Shown here in pieces: positions 1-9,192 of a DNA stretch of 64,000 nucleotides. The position numbers were made by a program, and so were the translations under genes. The stretch lies in the NCBI GenBank assembly GCA_945883435.1, contig CAMCXK010000001.1, positions 1 to 64,000 on the forward strand. Direction: 5' to 3'. The notes under the pieces are model-generated. The model was not told the DNA's origin. It saw nothing but the letters and a program-made list of their open reading frames with translations, and did no database searches. Within the stretch, counting starts at the first letter, position 1, and each line of letters begins with the position of its first letter. The DNA comes from Chthoniobacter flavus. GTDB lineage: Bacteria > Verrucomicrobiota > Verrucomicrobiia > Chthoniobacterales > Terrimicrobiaceae.

Positions 1-1032
1 CAGGCGGCGTTGCCAGCGCATGAGCGCCCGGGAATGGATATCCGCCGCCGTGGCGTCTATCGCCGCCTTGGGGGCGATAATCGAGGGGTCGAGGCGCAGA
101 TCCGCCGCAACGCGGTCGCGGATTTTCCGGATCTCCTCGCAGCGCTGCACGTGTTCGCGGGTGGGACGTTTGCGACGTATCTTCTCCGGTTTGGGCCACT
201 CCGCCTCCGGAATTTGAAGGGCGAGGGCGACCACCACTTCGAAGCTGGCCCGTCGCCGTCCATTCATGCGCGGAGTGGAGAAGGCCGCACCCGAGGCCAT
301 TTGGGTGGCTACACGGAGCATATCGTCATTGCCAATGACATGAAACGGTGGACGGTCCCAGGCACGGGCCTCGGAGTCGCGCCAGTGCCATAAAATCCTC
401 AAGATAGCCTGGGCGCGCGGTGAAAGGGCGGAAGATCCGGAGATCCGCCACACGTTTTCGTCATCCCGCTCGCGGGACTCCCTCGCCGAGGAGACCATGC
501 GCTCGACCGATTCGGTGAACCACTGCCACCGGTCCTGCGAGCGAAGTTCCTCTTCCAGCCGATCGGCAATATCGAACAAGTGGCGCGTGTCGTTCATCGC
601 ATACTCCAACATTTCCGGGGGCAGGGGACGAATCGCCCAGTTGGCTTTTTGCGAGGCTTTGGACAGTTCGATGCCCAGGAATTCCTTAACCAGCGCCGCC
701 AAGCCGAATGCGGTGCGGCCGGTCAAACGGGCTGCGATCATCGTGTCGAAAAGATCGGCCGGCTCGAACGTGCCGGTTCGCCGCAGAAGGCGCAGGTCGT
801 AATCGGCGCCGTGAAAAATCAACCGTCGCGCGCATACCGTGTCGTAAAGCGGCTGCAGGTCGAGACCGGCAAGGGGATCGACAAGCGAGTGGGAGCCCCC
901 GGCGGAGATTTGCACCAGACAAACCTTCTCAAAGTAGCAATGCAGGCTGTCGGCCTCGGTATCGATCGCCACTCGGTCGCATTGGCCAAGCTGCGAGACC
1001 AACCCGGCCAGAGCCTCGGGTGCGGATATCAA
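1..1032 (-). CDS. rnd: Ribonuclease D (3'-5' exoribonuclease), C-terminus beyond window edge
   Basis: RNase D trims the 3' ends of tRNA and other small RNAs. The frame is open from 1032 to the window edge (344 codons) and has no ATG start. I chose TTG at 1032-1030, which overlaps the nuoC stop as TTGA. Visible DEDD-exonuclease motifs are 'VAIDTEAD' (D24, E26), 'FHGADYDLRLL' near residue 80, and 'YAMNDTRHL' (Exo III, with Tyr and Asp). The second half, with 'ALSPRAQAILRILWHWRD' and a basic tail, corresponds to the HRDC region. The family is about 375 residues long, so only a short tail should be missing. It follows nuoC directly, so the two are probably co-transcribed, although no functional link is known. 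Identity is firm; the start is inferred from frame and overlap. Confidence 0.88.
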   Translation of the reverse strand, partial: MISAPEALAGLVSQLGQCDRVAIDTEADSLHCYFEKVCLVQISAGGSHSLVDPLAGLDLQPLYDTVCARRLIFHGADYDLRLLRRTGTFEPADLFDTMIAARLTGRTAFGLAALVKEFLGIELSKASQKANWAIRPLPPEMLEYAMNDTRHLFDIADRLEEELRSQDRWQWFTESVERMVSSARESRERDDENVWRISGSSALSPRAQAILRILWHWRDSEARAWDRPPFHVIGNDDMLRVATQMASGAAFSTPRMNGRRRASFEVVVALALQIPEAEWPKPEKIRRKRPTREHVQRCEEIRKIRDRVAADLRLDPSIIAPKAAIDATAADIHSRALMRWQRRL

Positions 1033-1637
1033 GGTTCCGAGAGGAATTTTTCCCTGGTCGGCAATTCCCCGGCGTGCCGGGCCCGCGGTTCGCGAACCTG
1101 CGTGGTGCCGTCGGTGGGAATTGTCACGAAGGGTCCTCCGGCAAGCGGTGCAACCTCAGTGAAGGCGACGCCTGGCATCTCACTGGGTTTGCCCTGAAGC
1201 GGGAAGTCTTTGCGGAGGGGGTGGTAGGGATAACCGTCCCACATCAAAATACGCCGCAGGTCGGGATGCCCGGTGAATGTGATTCCCATCATGTCGTAGG
1301 CCTCGCGTTCGTGCCAGTCGGCGGTCGGCCAAAGATCGGCCACGGAGGGGATGCGTGCATCGTCCTCGCTGACGGTTGTCTTCAGGCGCAGATGCACGGC
1401 ATCGCGCATGGAATAGAGTTCATAAACCACCTCGTAGCGGGGTTCCTCGCCAAAGTGGTCCACGCTGGAAACGTCAATCAGGTAGTTGAAACCAAGGGTT
1501 GATTTGCAAAATTCGCAAACCACCCGAATCGAATCCGGTTGGATGGAAAGACTGGTCTCGTCGCGGAACCGGTTTTGGCCGGTGATCGCTTGGGGAAACG
1601 CCGCGCGAATGCGGTCGGTCATTTCGTCGGATGTCAT
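1029..1637 (-). CDS. nuoC: NADH-quinone oxidoreductase subunit C
   Basis: This is a 202-residue subunit of the peripheral arm of respiratory complex I, which passes electrons from NADH to quinone. The conserved 30-kDa subunit signature is present: '[20 protein letters not shown]' followed by '[20 protein letters not shown]'. The length fits a stand-alone NuoC rather than a NuoCD fusion. The ATG start overlaps the nuoB stop by four bases (ATGA), which indicates translational coupling. The gene downstream is rnd, not nuoD, so the usual nuoA-B-C-D order is broken here. No membrane segment is expected or seen. Confidence 0.95.
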   Translation of the reverse strand: MTSDEMTDRIRAAFPQAITGQNRFRDETSLSIQPDSIRVVCEFCKSTLGFNYLIDVSSVDHFGEEPRYEVVYELYSMRDAVHLRLKTTVSEDDARIPSVADLWPTADWHEREAYDMMGITFTGHPDLRRILMWDGYPYHPLRKDFPLQGKPSEMPGVAFTEVAPLAGGPFVTIPTDGTTQVREPRARHAGELPTREKFLSEP

Positions 1638-2158
1638 AAGGATTCGAGAAGTTCTTTTTTCTGATCGACCAAGGCGTGCTCGGTCATGATCTTTTTCTGA
1701 AGGCGCATTAGGCCATCAAGGAGCGCCTCCGGGCGCGGCGGGCAACCCGAGATGTAAACATCCACAGGAATCAGGTGGTCGATCCCTTGAAGCACGGCGT
1801 AGCTGCGATACATGCCGCCGGACGACGCGCAGGCTCCCATGGCGATGCACCATTTCGGCTCAGGCATCTGGTCCCAAATGCGCTTCACGGCCAGCGCCAT
1901 TTTATAAGTGACCGTGCCGGCGACAATCATCACATCGGATTGGCGGGGAGAAAAGCGCATGACCTCCGCGCCGAAACGGGAGATATCAAAACGGGAGGAC
2001 GAGGCGGCCATGAGTTCGATGGCGCAGCAAGCCAGTCCCATCGGCATGGGCCACAAAGAATTGCTGCGCATCCAATTGATTGCCGCATCGACTTGGGTGA
2101 AGATCACATTGCCCTCGATCTTGCCATCATAGGCTACCGGACTCAATGAGTTGGACAT
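1634..2158 (-). CDS. nuoB: NADH-quinone oxidoreductase subunit B (N2 Fe-S cluster subunit)
   Basis: NuoB carries cluster N2, the last Fe-S centre before quinone in complex I. The 174 residues include the four expected cluster ligands: C44 and C45 in '[10 protein letters not shown]', C110 in '[11 protein letters not shown]', and C139 in '[11 protein letters not shown]'. Their spacing is that of the family. The start at 2158 is the first ATG of the frame. It has only pyrimidine-rich sequence upstream and no Shine-Dalgarno. nuoA would normally precede it, but the upstream neighbour is a DUF1501 gene 75 bases away, so this looks like a split nuo locus with the remaining subunits elsewhere. Confidence 0.96.
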   Translation of the reverse strand: MSNSLSPVAYDGKIEGNVIFTQVDAAINWMRSNSLWPMPMGLACCAIELMAASSSRFDISRFGAEVMRFSPRQSDVMIVAGTVTYKMALAVKRIWDQMPEPKWCIAMGACASSGGMYRSYAVLQGIDHLIPVDVYISGCPPRPEALLDGLMRLQKKIMTEHALVDQKKELLESL

Positions 2159-2233
2159 GGCTCGAGGTTAGGGAAGATTTGGCCTCCGGCAATCCTAAAA
2201 AAAACCGTTAGCCGGAAGCCGCCTACACGGGAT

Positions 2234-3532
2234 TCACACAAAACTCAAAATTGGAAACTTGCGGCCCAAAACCGGTTCGACGGGTGATTGGAGCCACTTG
2301 GAAAGAATCGTGGCGTAGACACTTCGAAAGTCGATGTCATGGATCAAATCGCCATTCTGAAGCCGGTCGAGGCGAGGCGATTTTCCCTGAAGTCCGGGAC
2401 GCACTCCGCCGCCGATGACAAACAGCGGGGCGGCGGCCCCGTGATCGGTTCCTCCGCTGGCATTCTCCGCAACCCGGCGGCCGAACTCGCTGAAGGTCAT
2501 CAAGAGAACCCGTTGGAAGTTGCCTTGTGCTTGAAGGTCCTGCGTAAAAGCCGAGACAGCGGCATCGAGTTCGCCCATGAGACGGTCGTGGGCTCCTGGC
2601 TGGTTGCTGTGCGTGTCATAGCCTCCCTGCGCCACATAGTAAACGCGGGTGGTCATGCCGCCACCGATCAAGCGGGCGACCAGATTGAGCGAGTTGGCCA
2701 ATTGGGAGGATGGATAGGACACCGTGGAGCGCGAGCGTTTGGTGATCTCAAGAACCTTGTCGGAGCTTACCACGGCGTCCAGTGCGGTCCGTTGCAGGAA
2801 GTCGGCCGGGTCTCCCCCGGTATCGCTTTGTCCGGGCAGCATGCCGATGCTGGCGCCATCCATCGCTTCCATTTCGTTCATCGCCCGGAAGAACTCCTCC
2901 GCGGCGTCGGGGGATTCGCTGCGGGCGAGGTCGAAGCGGAATTGCTCCGGGCGGGCGAACGTGATGCCTCGCGGCGAGGGGGCCGAAAACGCTTGCGGGG
3001 TTTGGTTTCCGATGCTCACGCCCACAGCCGGATCGTCGCCGGGGCAACACGCGTCGAAATAACGTCCCAGCCAGCCGTGCGTTTCGGTTTTCTCGCTGTC
3101 GGAGGCGGTGTGCCAAATCTCGGTGGAGCGGAAATGCGAGCGGTTGGGGTTCGGGTAGCCCACGCCTTGAAGGATGGAAACGTGGCCGGCGTCATAGAGG
3201 GATTTGAAGCCCGTGAGATTCGGATGCAACCCGAGTTCGTCCGAGAGGAAGAGCGTTCTTGAGGGCGGGATGGCCAGCGTGGGACGGGCGCGGAAATACG
3301 AATCGTCGTCACGTGGAACCAGCGTGCTGAGACCATCGTTGCCTCCCGCGAGTTGGAGAATCACCAGAATCGGCGCATCCTTCCCGGTGGGCGTTGCGAG
3401 GGGTGATCCGGCGGCGAGTGCGTCCAGTGAAAGAAAGGTGCGTTCAAGAAACACCGGAACGGTCCATGCCATGGCACCACCAAGGATCGAGGTGCGAAGA
3501 AAGCGGCGGCGGGTATGAAGTGTGGCGTTCAT
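2234..3532 (-). CDS. DUF1501 family Tat-exported protein
   Basis: A 432-residue protein of the DUF1501 family (sulfatase/alkaline-phosphatase-like fold), common in Planctomycetota and Verrucomicrobiota; its biochemical role is not established. The N-terminus has a twin-arginine motif, 'RRRFLRTS' at about residues 8-15, then a hydrophobic stretch, indicating folded export by Tat. Family landmarks are 'ILQLAGGNDGLSTLVP', 'HPNLTG', 'FSEFGRRVAENASGGTDHG' and 'NGDLIHDIDFRSVYATIL'. The frame is open further upstream, but ATG at 3532 is chosen because it gives the Tat signal and overlaps the DUF1800 stop by four bases. The adjacent DUF1800 gene is its usual partner. Confidence 0.9.
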   Translation of the reverse strand: MNATLHTRRRFLRTSILGGAMAWTVPVFLERTFLSLDALAAGSPLATPTGKDAPILVILQLAGGNDGLSTLVPRDDDSYFRARPTLAIPPSRTLFLSDELGLHPNLTGFKSLYDAGHVSILQGVGYPNPNRSHFRSTEIWHTASDSEKTETHGWLGRYFDACCPGDDPAVGVSIGNQTPQAFSAPSPRGITFARPEQFRFDLARSESPDAAEEFFRAMNEMEAMDGASIGMLPGQSDTGGDPADFLQRTALDAVVSSDKVLEITKRSRSTVSYPSSQLANSLNLVARLIGGGMTTRVYYVAQGGYDTHSNQPGAHDRLMGELDAAVSAFTQDLQAQGNFQRVLLMTFSEFGRRVAENASGGTDHGAAAPLFVIGGGVRPGLQGKSPRLDRLQNGDLIHDIDFRSVYATILSKWLQSPVEPVLGRKFPILSFV

Positions 3533-4917
3533 GTGAGTTGGTAGTCGGGGGTGCTCATGAGAAGGTGGATGAGGTCGCGGCGCGAACGGGCGCTGGACGT
3601 GTTCTCGCGAAGGAAGGCCAAGGTCTTCCCGCGAAGGGAAGGAGGCAGGGGGGATTGAAAAAAGCGCTCTCCCAGCAGATCGCATGCGGCGTCCTCCCCG
3701 GTTCCGTCCGGCAACAGGCGGGAGAGGTCGGGCGTTTGTGCGGGGCCGTCTCCCCGGACCAGTTGACCGGCGAGATTGTAGCGCAGCAGAAGGGTCGAAG
3801 AACTGATCCACGCGCGCCCCTGGTCCCAGCCCTTCACATTCGGCGGTGCAAAAAGGTTTTGGCCGAGCTGGGACAGGATGTTCGCGGCAGCCGGTCCCTC
3901 CGGGGGGGCAACTTCGAGAAACCGGCAGGTTTGCAAAAGCCATTGAACGGGACTTTTAATTTGCCGCCGCACGACTTTCGCCGAGTGGAATTCCTCGCTG
4001 GTCCACATCACGGCGAGGAATTTCCCGGTGTCCATGCCAAGGCGGCGGTATTCCCCGCCGAGCTTGCGGGCGAGCGGTTCGGCGGGTTTCTCGCCCGCGT
4101 AGAACTCCCAGAGCTTCGAGGCAATAAACACGGCGCAGCGGGGCTGGGTGACAATCAAATCCACCACCTCGTCGCCCGAAAAGCGCCCGGATTTTCCAAA
4201 GAGGGATTTGGATCCCCCGTCGTGGTCCCGAGGCGCGAATCGAAAGCCTCCCGTGCCGGGTGCGATGCGATAACCGGTGAAGGCGCGGGCGGCTTCACGG
4301 ATGTCATTCTCGGTGTAATGGCCCTCTCCGAGGGTGAACAACTCCATGAATTCGCGCGCGAAATTCTCATTGGGATGGCCGGCCTTGCTGGAATTCAGGT
4401 CGAGATACCGGATCATCGCCGGATCACGGGTCATGTCTCTGGCGAAAATCCCGAACGGCCCCAAGGCGCGGGCGCGCAGGGTTTCGTTTTGCTGAAGCAT
4501 GAAGAACGGATCCTTGACCTTTTGAATGCTGGTCGCCCAGTGGCCGTGCCAGAAAAGAACGGCTTTCTCGCGAACCGGATTGGGAGTGGCCGCCATGCGG
4601 GTGATCCACCAATCGCGCAAGTCGCGCGTGGCCTCGCGCGCGGCGGTTTGCATCTCGCGGCGACGCATGTCCTTCTCGGCCTGGTCGAGGCTTTTGTCTT
4701 TTTGCATTTGCTGGGCCGGGCCCAGGGACGGTTCCAACGCAGGCGCTGGAAACAGGTCCGACTCCTCGCCGCGGGTCAGGAGCCACTCGACGGCCGGCCA
4801 CATTCCCATCGCGTGGAGGTCGGCCACCTCCTTGGGGGTTCCGCCGAAAGCGGCCCTGTTCAGAATGTGGGCGGCCGCGCCGGGGGTCCACTGGTTCGCG
4901 GGAAGTGCCTGCAGCAT
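3529..4917 (-). CDS. DUF1800 family protein, partner of DUF1501
   Basis: A 462-residue member of the DUF1800 family, usually encoded next to DUF1501; the function is unknown. Typical features are 'AAHILNRAAFGGTPKEV' near the N-terminus, 'VLFWHGHWATS', 'NENFAREFMELFTLGEGHY' and 'NVKGWDQGRAWISSSTLLLR'. No clear signal peptide is present, so if it works outside the cytoplasm it may leave with its Tat-exported partner (inference). It is translationally coupled to the DUF1501 gene by an ATGA overlap. The upstream gene lutC ends 67 bases before it on the same strand, so read-through from the rhamnose/lactate operon is possible. Confidence 0.9.
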   Translation of the reverse strand: MLQALPANQWTPGAAAHILNRAAFGGTPKEVADLHAMGMWPAVEWLLTRGEESDLFPAPALEPSLGPAQQMQKDKSLDQAEKDMRRREMQTAAREATRDLRDWWITRMAATPNPVREKAVLFWHGHWATSIQKVKDPFFMLQQNETLRARALGPFGIFARDMTRDPAMIRYLDLNSSKAGHPNENFAREFMELFTLGEGHYTENDIREAARAFTGYRIAPGTGGFRFAPRDHDGGSKSLFGKSGRFSGDEVVDLIVTQPRCAVFIASKLWEFYAGEKPAEPLARKLGGEYRRLGMDTGKFLAVMWTSEEFHSAKVVRRQIKSPVQWLLQTCRFLEVAPPEGPAAANILSQLGQNLFAPPNVKGWDQGRAWISSSTLLLRYNLAGQLVRGDGPAQTPDLSRLLPDGTGEDAACDLLGERFFQSPLPPSLRGKTLAFLRENTSSARSRRDLIHLLMSTPDYQLT

Positions 4918-4984
4918 GGAAGATCAAACCCTCCAAGCTATCAAAAGTTGCGGTGGAGTTTGAAAAAATGTTCCCCCGCGCCGG

Positions 4985-5593
4985 TCAGACGATCAGGCAG
5001 GCCTGGGCACCCGGGCCGTGAACGCCTTGGATGAGGATGCCCTCGACATCGGCGGTCTTTGAAGGGCCGGTGACCCAGATGACATTGGGGTCGTCGGGGT
5101 GGGCCGCCAGAGCGTCGGCGATGGTGAGGTGTATTTCGGATCGGCTCACCAGTGCGATATGGTGCCACGGGGCGAGGGCGGCCAGACGGTCGGGGGTCGA
5201 TTCGTCGCTGAGGATGATCGAACCCGATTCGGCGATGGCTCCGGCGGCCGGTGTGAAGGCCGCGTCGATATCATCGACATCGGCGCGCCGATACGTATCC
5301 ACCACTTCGGCGAAAGCGCCACACAGCGACTTCAGGCGTTCCAGTGGTCCGGGCACACAAACCTTCGAGACGTTTTGCGTGCGCAACCAATCTGCGCACG
5401 CGGACGGGTCGGTAAAGCACCTGGTTCCCGTCGCCTCGGCGCGCTGGACGAACAATGCCATTTTGTCGGCCGATCGATCAAGCCAGCAGGGTTCGGCCGC
5501 CCCCGGGGGAATCTCCGGGCGCGGGGTGCGGCTTGGAAGGGGGGCCAGAGCCGAGCGGATGGAGGAAAAAATGTTTTCTCGGGCGGTGCTCAT
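4985..5593 (-). CDS. lutC: LutC/YkgG (LUD domain) lactate utilization protein C
   Basis: LutC is the third component of the LutABC (LldEFG) iron-sulfur L-lactate dehydrogenase complex, which oxidises L-lactate to pyruvate. The 202-residue protein carries a LUD domain with 'AIAESGSIILSD', 'APWHHIALVSRSEIHLTIAD' and 'VIWVTGPSKTADVEGILIQG', close to the ends of known LutC proteins. The start is ATG at 5593, which overlaps the lutB stop by four bases. An upstream extension of the frame reads antisense-like residues inside lutB and was rejected. It is the last gene of the deoR-rhaB-lutA-lutB-lutC run. Confidence 0.92.
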   Translation of the reverse strand: MSTARENIFSSIRSALAPLPSRTPRPEIPPGAAEPCWLDRSADKMALFVQRAEATGTRCFTDPSACADWLRTQNVSKVCVPGPLERLKSLCGAFAEVVDTYRRADVDDIDAAFTPAAGAIAESGSIILSDESTPDRLAALAPWHHIALVSRSEIHLTIADALAAHPDDPNVIWVTGPSKTADVEGILIQGVHGPGAQACLIV

Positions 5594-6978
5594 CGGGAGT
5601 GTCTCGATTTCATCCAGCGGCGGAACGAACCGCCCCGCCACTCGGGGAGGGTGCGGGTTTTGAGCCATGGCTGAAGGTAGGGGAGGGGAAGTTTGTCGAG
5701 TGGCACAAGATTCATGGCGCGACTGCCCTGCATCGCGGCGCGCCAGAGAAGGGGACTTGAGGCCAGCATGGCAAAAGCCCCCATCGGAGGGGTGCCGGGC
5801 GAGGGGGCGTGCTCCTCGTGGCCGCGATTGCGCAGCTTCAACAGCAGGTCGGGAATGGGGATGTCCACCGGGCAGACCTCGTTGCACGCTCCGCAAAGGC
5901 TGGACGCTTTCGGGAGGTCGGCGAGTTCCTTGAATTTTTTGCCCGCCAGCAAGGGTGACAGGACAGCCCCCACGGGACCCGGATACACGCTGCGATACGC
6001 ATGGCCGGAGGCCTGGCGGTAAACCGGACACACGTTCAGACAAGCTCCGCACCGGATGCAGCGCAGGATTTCCCGGCAATCGGAAGCGAGGATTTCCGAC
6101 CGGCGGTTGTCGACGAAAATGACATGCATCTCGCGGGGGCCGGAAGGGCGGCCGGTGAGCGCCGGGCCATTGATGAACTCCGTGTAAACCGTGAGCTGCT
6201 GCCCGGTGGCGGACCGGCCCAGCAGATTCAAGAGCACGGCCAGATCGGCATCCGAAGGGATGACTTTTTCGATGCCCACGAGGGCGATGTGCACCCTGGG
6301 TGCCGCGAGGCAAAAGCGGGAATTTCCCTCGTTGGTGACGAGAACAAGACGGCCCGATTCGGCGGACACAAAGTTGGCCCCGGTAATCCCCGCGTCGGCT
6401 TCAAGATACTTGCGGCGCATGAACGAGCGTGCCCGGCGGGTGATTGTTTCGGGGTCGTCGTTGTAATCGCCGAGTCCCTCGCGCTCAAAGCTGCGGGCGA
6501 TGTCGCGGCGGTTTTTGTGAATGATCGGTTTGACAATGTGGCTCGGATGGTCGCCGTCGATCTGAATGATGTATTCCCCGAGATCGGTTTCCACCGACTC
6601 GATACCCCGTGTGGCCAGATGGTCGTTGAGGTGGATTTCCTCGGAAATCATGCTTTTCGACTTCACCACTTTCCGGGCGCCGGCGCGTTCCAGAATGCCG
6701 GAGACGGCCTGGCAGGCGTCCTCGGCAGTCACGGCGAAATGCACATGGGCTCCGTGGCGGTGGAGACTTTTTTCCGCCTGCTCGAGATAGGTGTCGAGAT
6801 GTTCGATCGAGTGCTGGCGGATTTGGCCTGCGAGGCGGCGCAGTTCGTCCGGGGTATCGTAGTCTCCGCCGAGGATGCTGTAGCGTTTGAGCGTGCCGGC
6901 GGCGCTGTTGTCATGGACCGCTTTTTGGACCCCGGGATCGAGGCGGCGCGCGAAGAGTTCGACTTTTTGCTCAGGCAT
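5590..6978 (-). CDS. lutB: LutB lactate utilization protein B (LUD domain plus two 4Fe-4S motifs)
   Basis: LutB is the large Fe-S subunit of the LutABC L-lactate oxidising complex. In 462 residues the N-terminal two thirds form a LUD domain ('RKVVKSKSMISEEIHLND', 'ITGANFVSAESGRLVLVTNE'). The ferredoxin-like segment has C307-x2-C310-x2-C313-x3-C317 and C362-x2-C365-x3-C369. The start at 6978 overlaps lutA by eight bases, and the stop overlaps lutC by four, so all three subunits should be made in step. Length and domain order match the family. Confidence 0.95.
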   Translation of the reverse strand: MPEQKVELFARRLDPGVQKAVHDNSAAGTLKRYSILGGDYDTPDELRRLAGQIRQHSIEHLDTYLEQAEKSLHRHGAHVHFAVTAEDACQAVSGILERAGARKVVKSKSMISEEIHLNDHLATRGIESVETDLGEYIIQIDGDHPSHIVKPIIHKNRRDIARSFEREGLGDYNDDPETITRRARSFMRRKYLEADAGITGANFVSAESGRLVLVTNEGNSRFCLAAPRVHIALVGIEKVIPSDADLAVLLNLLGRSATGQQLTVYTEFINGPALTGRPSGPREMHVIFVDNRRSEILASDCREILRCIRCGACLNVCPVYRQASGHAYRSVYPGPVGAVLSPLLAGKKFKELADLPKASSLCGACNEVCPVDIPIPDLLLKLRNRGHEEHAPSPGTPPMGAFAMLASSPLLWRAAMQGSRAMNLVPLDKLPLPYLQPWLKTRTLPEWRGGSFRRWMKSRHSR

Positions 6979-7726
6979 GGGTGTGAAGGGCGGATTGAAG
7001 GATTTGTGCGAAGTGCAGCGGCTTGACGGGCTTGCCCGAGCGCTCGGCGAGACCGCCGAGGTGCATGAGGCAACTCATGTCGCCGGAGACGACAAAATCG
7101 GGATTGCCCGCCGTGATGTGTTCCAGTTTCAGGCACCCCATCGAACTGGAAACATGGGGGAAACTCACCGAGAAGGTTCCTCCGAAGCCGCAGCATTGCT
7201 CGGCTTCCCCAAACGGCACGACTTCGAGCCCCTGGATCGATTGCAGGAGTTGCAGAGCGGCATCGCCGCTTCCGGTGCCCCGGGTGTGGCAGGCGCGGTG
7301 GAACGCGATTCTCGCCGGAAATCGTCCCGGCCAGGATTGAATGCCGAGACCATTCACCAGAAAATCCGCCAACTCCCAACTGCGTGACGCGAGGTGTTTG
7401 ACGGCGGGCAGGTCGGTTTCTTTTTCAAATTCCAAAACCGCTCCGTGGAACAGCATGGCGGCACAGGAGCCCGAGGGGACAACAACCGGTTTTTCGCCTT
7501 CAAAAACCTTCACCGTGTGTCGCATGACCTCGCGGGAGGCCGGCCAGTCGCCGCAATTGAAGGCTGGTTGACCGCAACAGGTCTGGTTTTCCGGGAATTC
7601 AATATCGCATCCCGCGTGCTCGAGCACCTCCACTGTGGCTTTCGCAACAGAATCAAAAAAGGCGTCACACAGGCACGTGGCCATCAACTGAACGGAGCGT
7701 CCGGCAGGGCGGGAAGAGATTGTCAT
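6971..7726 (-). CDS. lutA: LutA lactate utilization protein A (CCG-domain subunit)
   Basis: LutA is the 251-residue heterodisulfide-reductase-like (CCG domain) subunit of the L-lactate oxidising LutABC complex. Two cysteine-rich modules are seen: 'ENQTCCGQPAFNCGDW' near residue 50 and 'EAEQCCGFGGTFSVSFP' in the C-terminal half, with 'FHRACHTRG' between. The frame continues upstream into rhaB. ATG at 7726 is chosen because it gives the normal family start (then 'VQLMATCLCDAFF') and an ATGA overlap with the rhaB stop. This overlap ties lactate oxidation directly to the rhamnose kinase gene. Confidence 0.94.
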   Translation of the reverse strand: MTISSRPAGRSVQLMATCLCDAFFDSVAKATVEVLEHAGCDIEFPENQTCCGQPAFNCGDWPASREVMRHTVKVFEGEKPVVVPSGSCAAMLFHGAVLEFEKETDLPAVKHLASRSWELADFLVNGLGIQSWPGRFPARIAFHRACHTRGTGSGDAALQLLQSIQGLEVVPFGEAEQCCGFGGTFSVSFPHVSSSMGCLKLEHITAGNPDFVVSGDMSCLMHLGGLAERSGKPVKPLHFAQILQSALHTHA

Positions 7727-9192
7727 GAGGCGAGGAAAGAATGCATGAGCGATTTTTTGGTGCTCCACCCGGCGGAGGAACCCGGTTCGAAGGATTGCAA
7801 TCCGGCAGACCGGGCAATGATCGAGCGTCCCTCGGCGAGCGATTGGATCGAGCCGCAGGCGATCATTTGCGAAAGCACATTGCCGACCGTAGTGGCCTCG
7901 ACGGGGCCCGCCACGACCCGCAAGCCCGAGGCGTCGGCCGTCATCTGGTTGAGCAGGGCGTTTTTGGAACCCCCGCCGACGATGTGAAGAGTGTCGGGGA
8001 GTGCGGGAGTCAAATGGCGGAGATGGTTGATGGACACCGCATATTTTACGGCCAGGCTCTCCAAGATGATGCGAATCGTTTCCTCCGGGCCCGACGGGGC
8101 TTTCTGGCCGCGGGATACCAGCCAATCCGCGATGGCCCGCGGCATGTCGCATGGCTTTGAAAACGCGGCATCGTCGGGGTTGATCAACAGAGACGTCTCA
8201 ACCGTGCGTGCGAGTTCGACCATTTCGGCATAGTCCCACGATTTGCCCTCTTCCATCCAAACGCGCCGGCATTCCTGAAGAAGCCACATGCCTGCGATGT
8301 TGCTCAGGAATCTTGTTGTTCCCTCCAGTCCGTGCTCGTTGGAAAATCCCGCCATTTTTGCGGTCCGGTCGAGCACCGGGGATTCCAGTTCGACGCCCAG
8401 GAGCGACCATGTCCCGGAGCTGAGAAAAAGGGGGTGATTTGTGCAGGGCACTCCCGCAACCGCCGAGGCGGTATCGTGACTGCCGCACGTCGAGACCATC
8501 ACGTCCACCAATCCCGTGCGTCGGGCGACCTCGGGAAGAATCGGGCCGAGAATGACCGAAGGCTCGACAAGGCTTCCCATCAAGCGCCCGGGCAACCCGA
8601 GTTGCGCGATCAAATCGAGGTCCCACGCCATCTCTCCCGCCCGGAGCAGCCCGGACGTGCTGGCGATCGTGCGCTCGTTGGCTGCCACACCGCACAAACG
8701 GTGATTTAGATAGTCGGGGATGAACAACAATTGCCGGGCACGTTCGAGAGCCCCGGGCGTGTGTTCGGTTTCCGCCATCAATTGGTAAACCGTATTGAAA
8801 AACAGGGGATAAATGCCGGCCCGCTTCCAAAGGGTGCCCTCGCCGCAAATCCGATCCGCCTTTTCGATCAAGCCATCGGTGCGGGGGTCCCGATACATCC
8901 AAGGTTGGTTGACGAGCGTGCCACCGGCATCCAGCAGGGCATAATCGACACCCCACGTGTCGATCGCCACGGACACGATGTCGCGCCCATACCGTGCCGC
9001 GGCAACGGCCAGACCGGCCTCGATGTCGGCTGTGAGACGGTCGATCGGCCAGTGCCATCCGTCGGCGAGTTGTTCGCCCCCGTTGGGAAAGCGCGCCGCC
9101 TCTTCGATCTCGAGGGTGTGGCCGTCGAAGTGTCCGGCCATGACGCGCCCTCCCGACGCGCCCAGATCCACTGCGAGGAAGGTTTTTTTCAT
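7723..9192 (-). CDS. rhaB: Rhamnulokinase
   Basis: RhaB phosphorylates L-rhamnulose to L-rhamnulose-1-phosphate. The 489-residue protein is a FGGY-family sugar kinase. It has the ATP-binding 'FLAVDLGASGGRVMAGHFDG' at the N-terminus, 'AIDTWGVDYALLDAGG' and 'VNQPWMYRDPRT' (typical of rhamnulokinases), and the C-terminal 'LHIVGGGSKNALLNQMTADA'. ATG at 9192 overlaps the stop of the deoR-type regulator by four bases. It continues by another ATGA overlap into lutA. The family is normally about 480-490 residues. No rhamnose isomerase or transporter gene is in the window. Confidence 0.95.
   Translation of the reverse strand: MKKTFLAVDLGASGGRVMAGHFDGHTLEIEEAARFPNGGEQLADGWHWPIDRLTADIEAGLAVAAARYGRDIVSVAIDTWGVDYALLDAGGTLVNQPWMYRDPRTDGLIEKADRICGEGTLWKRAGIYPLFFNTVYQLMAETEHTPGALERARQLLFIPDYLNHRLCGVAANERTIASTSGLLRAGEMAWDLDLIAQLGLPGRLMGSLVEPSVILGPILPEVARRTGLVDVMVSTCGSHDTASAVAGVPCTNHPLFLSSGTWSLLGVELESPVLDRTAKMAGFSNEHGLEGTTRFLSNIAGMWLLQECRRVWMEEGKSWDYAEMVELARTVETSLLINPDDAAFSKPCDMPRAIADWLVSRGQKAPSGPEETIRIILESLAVKYAVSINHLRHLTPALPDTLHIVGGGSKNALLNQMTADASGLRVVAGPVEATTVGNVLSQMIACGSIQSLAEGRSIIARSAGLQSFEPGSSAGWSTKKSLMHSFLAS

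Noticed and set aside
3394-5034. Plus-strand open frame of 546 codons
   Set aside because: Antisense to DUF1800 and DUF1501 genes, which have strong family signatures; no signature in this frame.
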